Shown here piece after piece: positions 61,739-64,000 of a stretch of DNA of 64,000 bases. Numbering within the stretch: position 1 is the stretch's first letter; each line of letters starts with the position of its first letter. Under the pieces are notes generated by a model. The model was not told the origin of the DNA. It saw nothing but the letters and a program-made list of their open reading frames with translations, and searched no databases. Where the stretch lies: positions 1 to 64,000 of the forward strand of contig NZ_JMKI01000026.1 of the NCBI RefSeq assembly GCF_000712295.1, read 5' to 3'. The position numbers and the translations under genes were made by a program. Source of the DNA: Synergistes jonesii (lineage in GTDB: Bacteria > Synergistota > Synergistia > Synergistales > Synergistaceae).

Positions 61739-61976
61739 TTTTAAGGTTTTCGCGCAGCGGCTCTATTTTCGCGCTTTTGCCGTCACGAGCGAGGGCGAGG
61801 CCGCCGATTATATTGCGCAGGTCTCCGCGCCTAGCGTCCTTCGATATGGGTATTTCCATAAGCTGGCCGGCGCCGCATTTGCCGCAGGTCCACATCACGC
61901 GCGCGACTCCGCCTTCGTCGGGCGTTCCGGCAAGGATTTTTAATTCGCTGCATTTCTGACAGGCTACGATATACAT
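61722..61976 (-). CDS. Small zinc-ribbon-like protein
   Basis: An 84-aa protein with IVACQKCSELKIL and MWTCGKCGAGQ, i.e. CxxC and CxxC, about 24 residues apart, followed by a basic tail. Fits a one-zinc ribbon. GTG at 61994 is an alternative start. Overlaps the GNAT gene, so both are probably expressed together. No function recognised. Confidence 0.7.
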   Translation of the reverse strand: MYIVACQKCSELKILAGTPDEGGVARVMWTCGKCGAGQLMEIPISKDARRGDLRNIIGGLALARDGKSAKIEPLRENLKNEIKS

Positions 61977-62019
61977 AGCAGATTCTTCTTTCACAAAGAT
62001 TTCGCCGCAGGCTGCCGCC

Positions 62020-63228
62020 TTACGGTTTTTTCAGAGTGCATTTTACTCTCAGCGGCCCTTCGCTGTAAATATCTCTTTCGGTAACTATTTCCAGCGAAAG
62101 CGCTTCTTTCGTCTGCTCTATGCTGTCTAGGACCGCGATGAATTCTCCCGTGTCCGTAGAGCCTACGTTTCCGGTGAGCGGGTCGCGCATGACTCCGTCT
62201 CCGGCTGCTTTTTGATTAAGCGAGCGCAAGGCCCGGAAAACTGTCTCTTCGATTTCCTGTCGCGGCGTGCCTGGTTCAAAGGTGTGTGTATAAAGGGTTT
62301 TGCCTTCGCTGTAGACGAGCGATGAGCGATGAGTCTCGATCTGGGCGCTGACCGCTTCGCCCGCGACGGCGTTGCCGAGGGCCGTCAGTCGCATCAGCCA
62401 GCGTCCGGGATTGCGCGTCAGGATGCTGCGCACGGCAATTATCGAATCCTCGGTCACCTCCGGCAGCATTATCCTTTCGGCGTCCCTTATGCCGAAGCGA
62501 TAGGCCAAAAGGGCGCGCGCTTCGCGGCGCAGCCTCTCGATATATTCGCCGACCTGGGCTTCTGTTATCGGCGTTCCCGTTATGACGGCCTGAGCCAGTA
62601 TTTCGTCGGAGAAGGCTGCGATTCTGCCTTCACGAAGGCGCTGCAGGCCGGACTTCAGCGCCTCGGCTTCTTTTTTGAGCGAGCCGATCGACGCTTCAAG
62701 CTTTTTGCTTTCGGAGAGCAGCTTTTCGTTTTCCTTTTGCAGAACCGCTTGTTCTGCGCGCGTCTTGTCGCGCATCGCCGTCATCGCCGAGAGCTTCGCG
62801 CGAGTCTCTGCGAGATTTTTCGTGCCCTCTTCGAGCTGCCTTTCAACGGAGCGCAGCTCCTCTTCCTTTTCGGAGAGGTCGCCCCTGCTCTGGAAGAGGT
62901 CTATCTCCATGCGCCCTATCGTCTCTTCGTTTTTCTTCAGTTCTTCGCGCGTCGACAGCAGCTGACGCTGTATGACCTGCATGCTGAATAGAGCGGTGCG
63001 CACCTGTTCGGACGCGACGCTCAGTGTGAAAATTGTCGCGAGAGCTATCCCGACGCCCGTGAAGACGGAAATTATACGCGACGTATATCTCGGACGGAGC
63101 TTTAAAAAGGTTATGCGCTTTTTGCCGAGCTTCATGCCGATGATGTCGCCGGCCCATGAGACGAGCGCGCTGACTATTATTAGAGCCCCTATCAGTACCC
63201 AGTTTATATCGTGAAATATCTCGAACAA
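62020..63228 (-). CDS. DUF3084 coiled-coil membrane protein
   Basis: A 402-aa protein. Two N-terminal membrane helices (about residues 10-30 and 53-72) flank a basic loop with GMKLGKKRITFLKLRPRYTSRIISVFTG, the DUF3084 signature. A long coiled coil (about 85-205) and a C-terminal globular domain (about 215-400) follow. The family occurs in cyanobacteria, Synergistota and some Firmicutes; its function is unknown, though architecture suggests a cell-envelope role. Confidence 0.85.
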   Translation of the reverse strand: MFEIFHDINWVLIGALIIVSALVSWAGDIIGMKLGKKRITFLKLRPRYTSRIISVFTGVGIALATIFTLSVASEQVRTALFSMQVIQRQLLSTREELKKNEETIGRMEIDLFQSRGDLSEKEEELRSVERQLEEGTKNLAETRAKLSAMTAMRDKTRAEQAVLQKENEKLLSESKKLEASIGSLKKEAEALKSGLQRLREGRIAAFSDEILAQAVITGTPITEAQVGEYIERLRREARALLAYRFGIRDAERIMLPEVTEDSIIAVRSILTRNPGRWLMRLTALGNAVAGEAVSAQIETHRSSLVYSEGKTLYTHTFEPGTPRQEIEETVFRALRSLNQKAAGDGVMRDPLTGNVGSTDTGEFIAVLDSIEQTKEALSLEIVTERDIYSEGPLRVKCTLKKP

Positions 63229-63281
63229 TTAGCTACCTCGCAACAAAATAATTTGCGTAACCGAAAAATATTTCTGTTTCT

Positions 63282-63290
63282 ATTATAACA
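63282..63290 (-). promoter_or_regulatory. Extended -10 promoter for the DUF3084 gene
   Basis: Minus strand TGTTATAAT (TGn before a perfect TATAAT) about 54 bp before the start codon. An extended -10 explains the lack of a clear -35. Confidence 0.5.
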
Positions 63291-63308
63291 GAGAAAGGGC
63301 GCAAAGAA

Positions 63309-63338
63309 GCGCGCGGAAAAGATGCTGAGCGCGCCGTT
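63309..63338 (-). terminator. Possible terminator after the ABC permease gene
   Basis: GCGCGC arms around a T-rich loop, followed on the minus strand by TTCTTTG, directly downstream of the permease stop and upstream of the DUF3084 promoter. Confidence 0.4.
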
Positions 63339-63347
63339 TTGTCGTGT

Positions 63348-64000
<653 letters not shown>

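Overview
The window is a GC-rich bacterial chromosome segment with dense, mostly co-oriented operons. It looks like a Gram-negative anaerobe of the phylum Synergistota (Cloacibacillus/Synergistes-like). That placement is inferred from the gene content: a K+-dependent-type membrane pyrophosphatase, ATP-dependent PEP carboxykinase, a FadL-type outer-membrane porin, a DUF3084 coiled-coil membrane protein and several amino-acid permeases. It has not been tested against a database.

Positions 1-32740 are a nearly uninterrupted plus-strand housekeeping block. In order it holds the end of hppA; dnaG-rpoD; rqcP; rex; yajC-secD-secF; a LapA-like protein; recJ; a bifunctional Rel protein; dtd; a metallo-hydrolase; radC; a cell-shape and division cluster (mreBCD-mrdA-minCDE-rodA); two radical-SAM-associated genes; RNase G; smc; a methyltransferase; rsmI; and metG. 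Many of these genes overlap or nearly abut, so translational coupling is likely. A tRNA-Leu(UAG) follows.

Positions 33000-56600 are a mosaic of small operons on both strands. They include a ferritin-like/VIT metal transporter with a metallo-hydrolase, a flavin reductase, an APC permease, AhpC, TatD, a ferredoxin with a CAU tRNA, a P-type ATPase, Cfa, PckA, an Rrf2 regulator with a FadL porin, TypA with a DUF815 ATPase, a Ppx/GppA protein, DUF3343 and a ClC transporter. The leader of the P-type ATPase (42387-42535, minus strand) reads as a NiCo (czcD-type) riboswitch with its own promoter and an overlapping intrinsic terminator. This suggests that the pump exports a transition metal (Co2+, Ni2+ or Fe2+).

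Positions 56600-61300 are visibly AT-richer and use different codons from their surroundings, consistent with acquisition by transfer. This region holds a structured non-coding stretch, a HisD-family dehydrogenase of the HpsN-like clade, an APC permease and an IclR regulator. It is best read as a self-contained, regulated uptake-and-oxidation module for an unknown polar alcohol substrate. The window ends with a GNAT/zinc-ribbon pair, a DUF3084 protein and a truncated MacB-type ABC permease, all on the minus strand.
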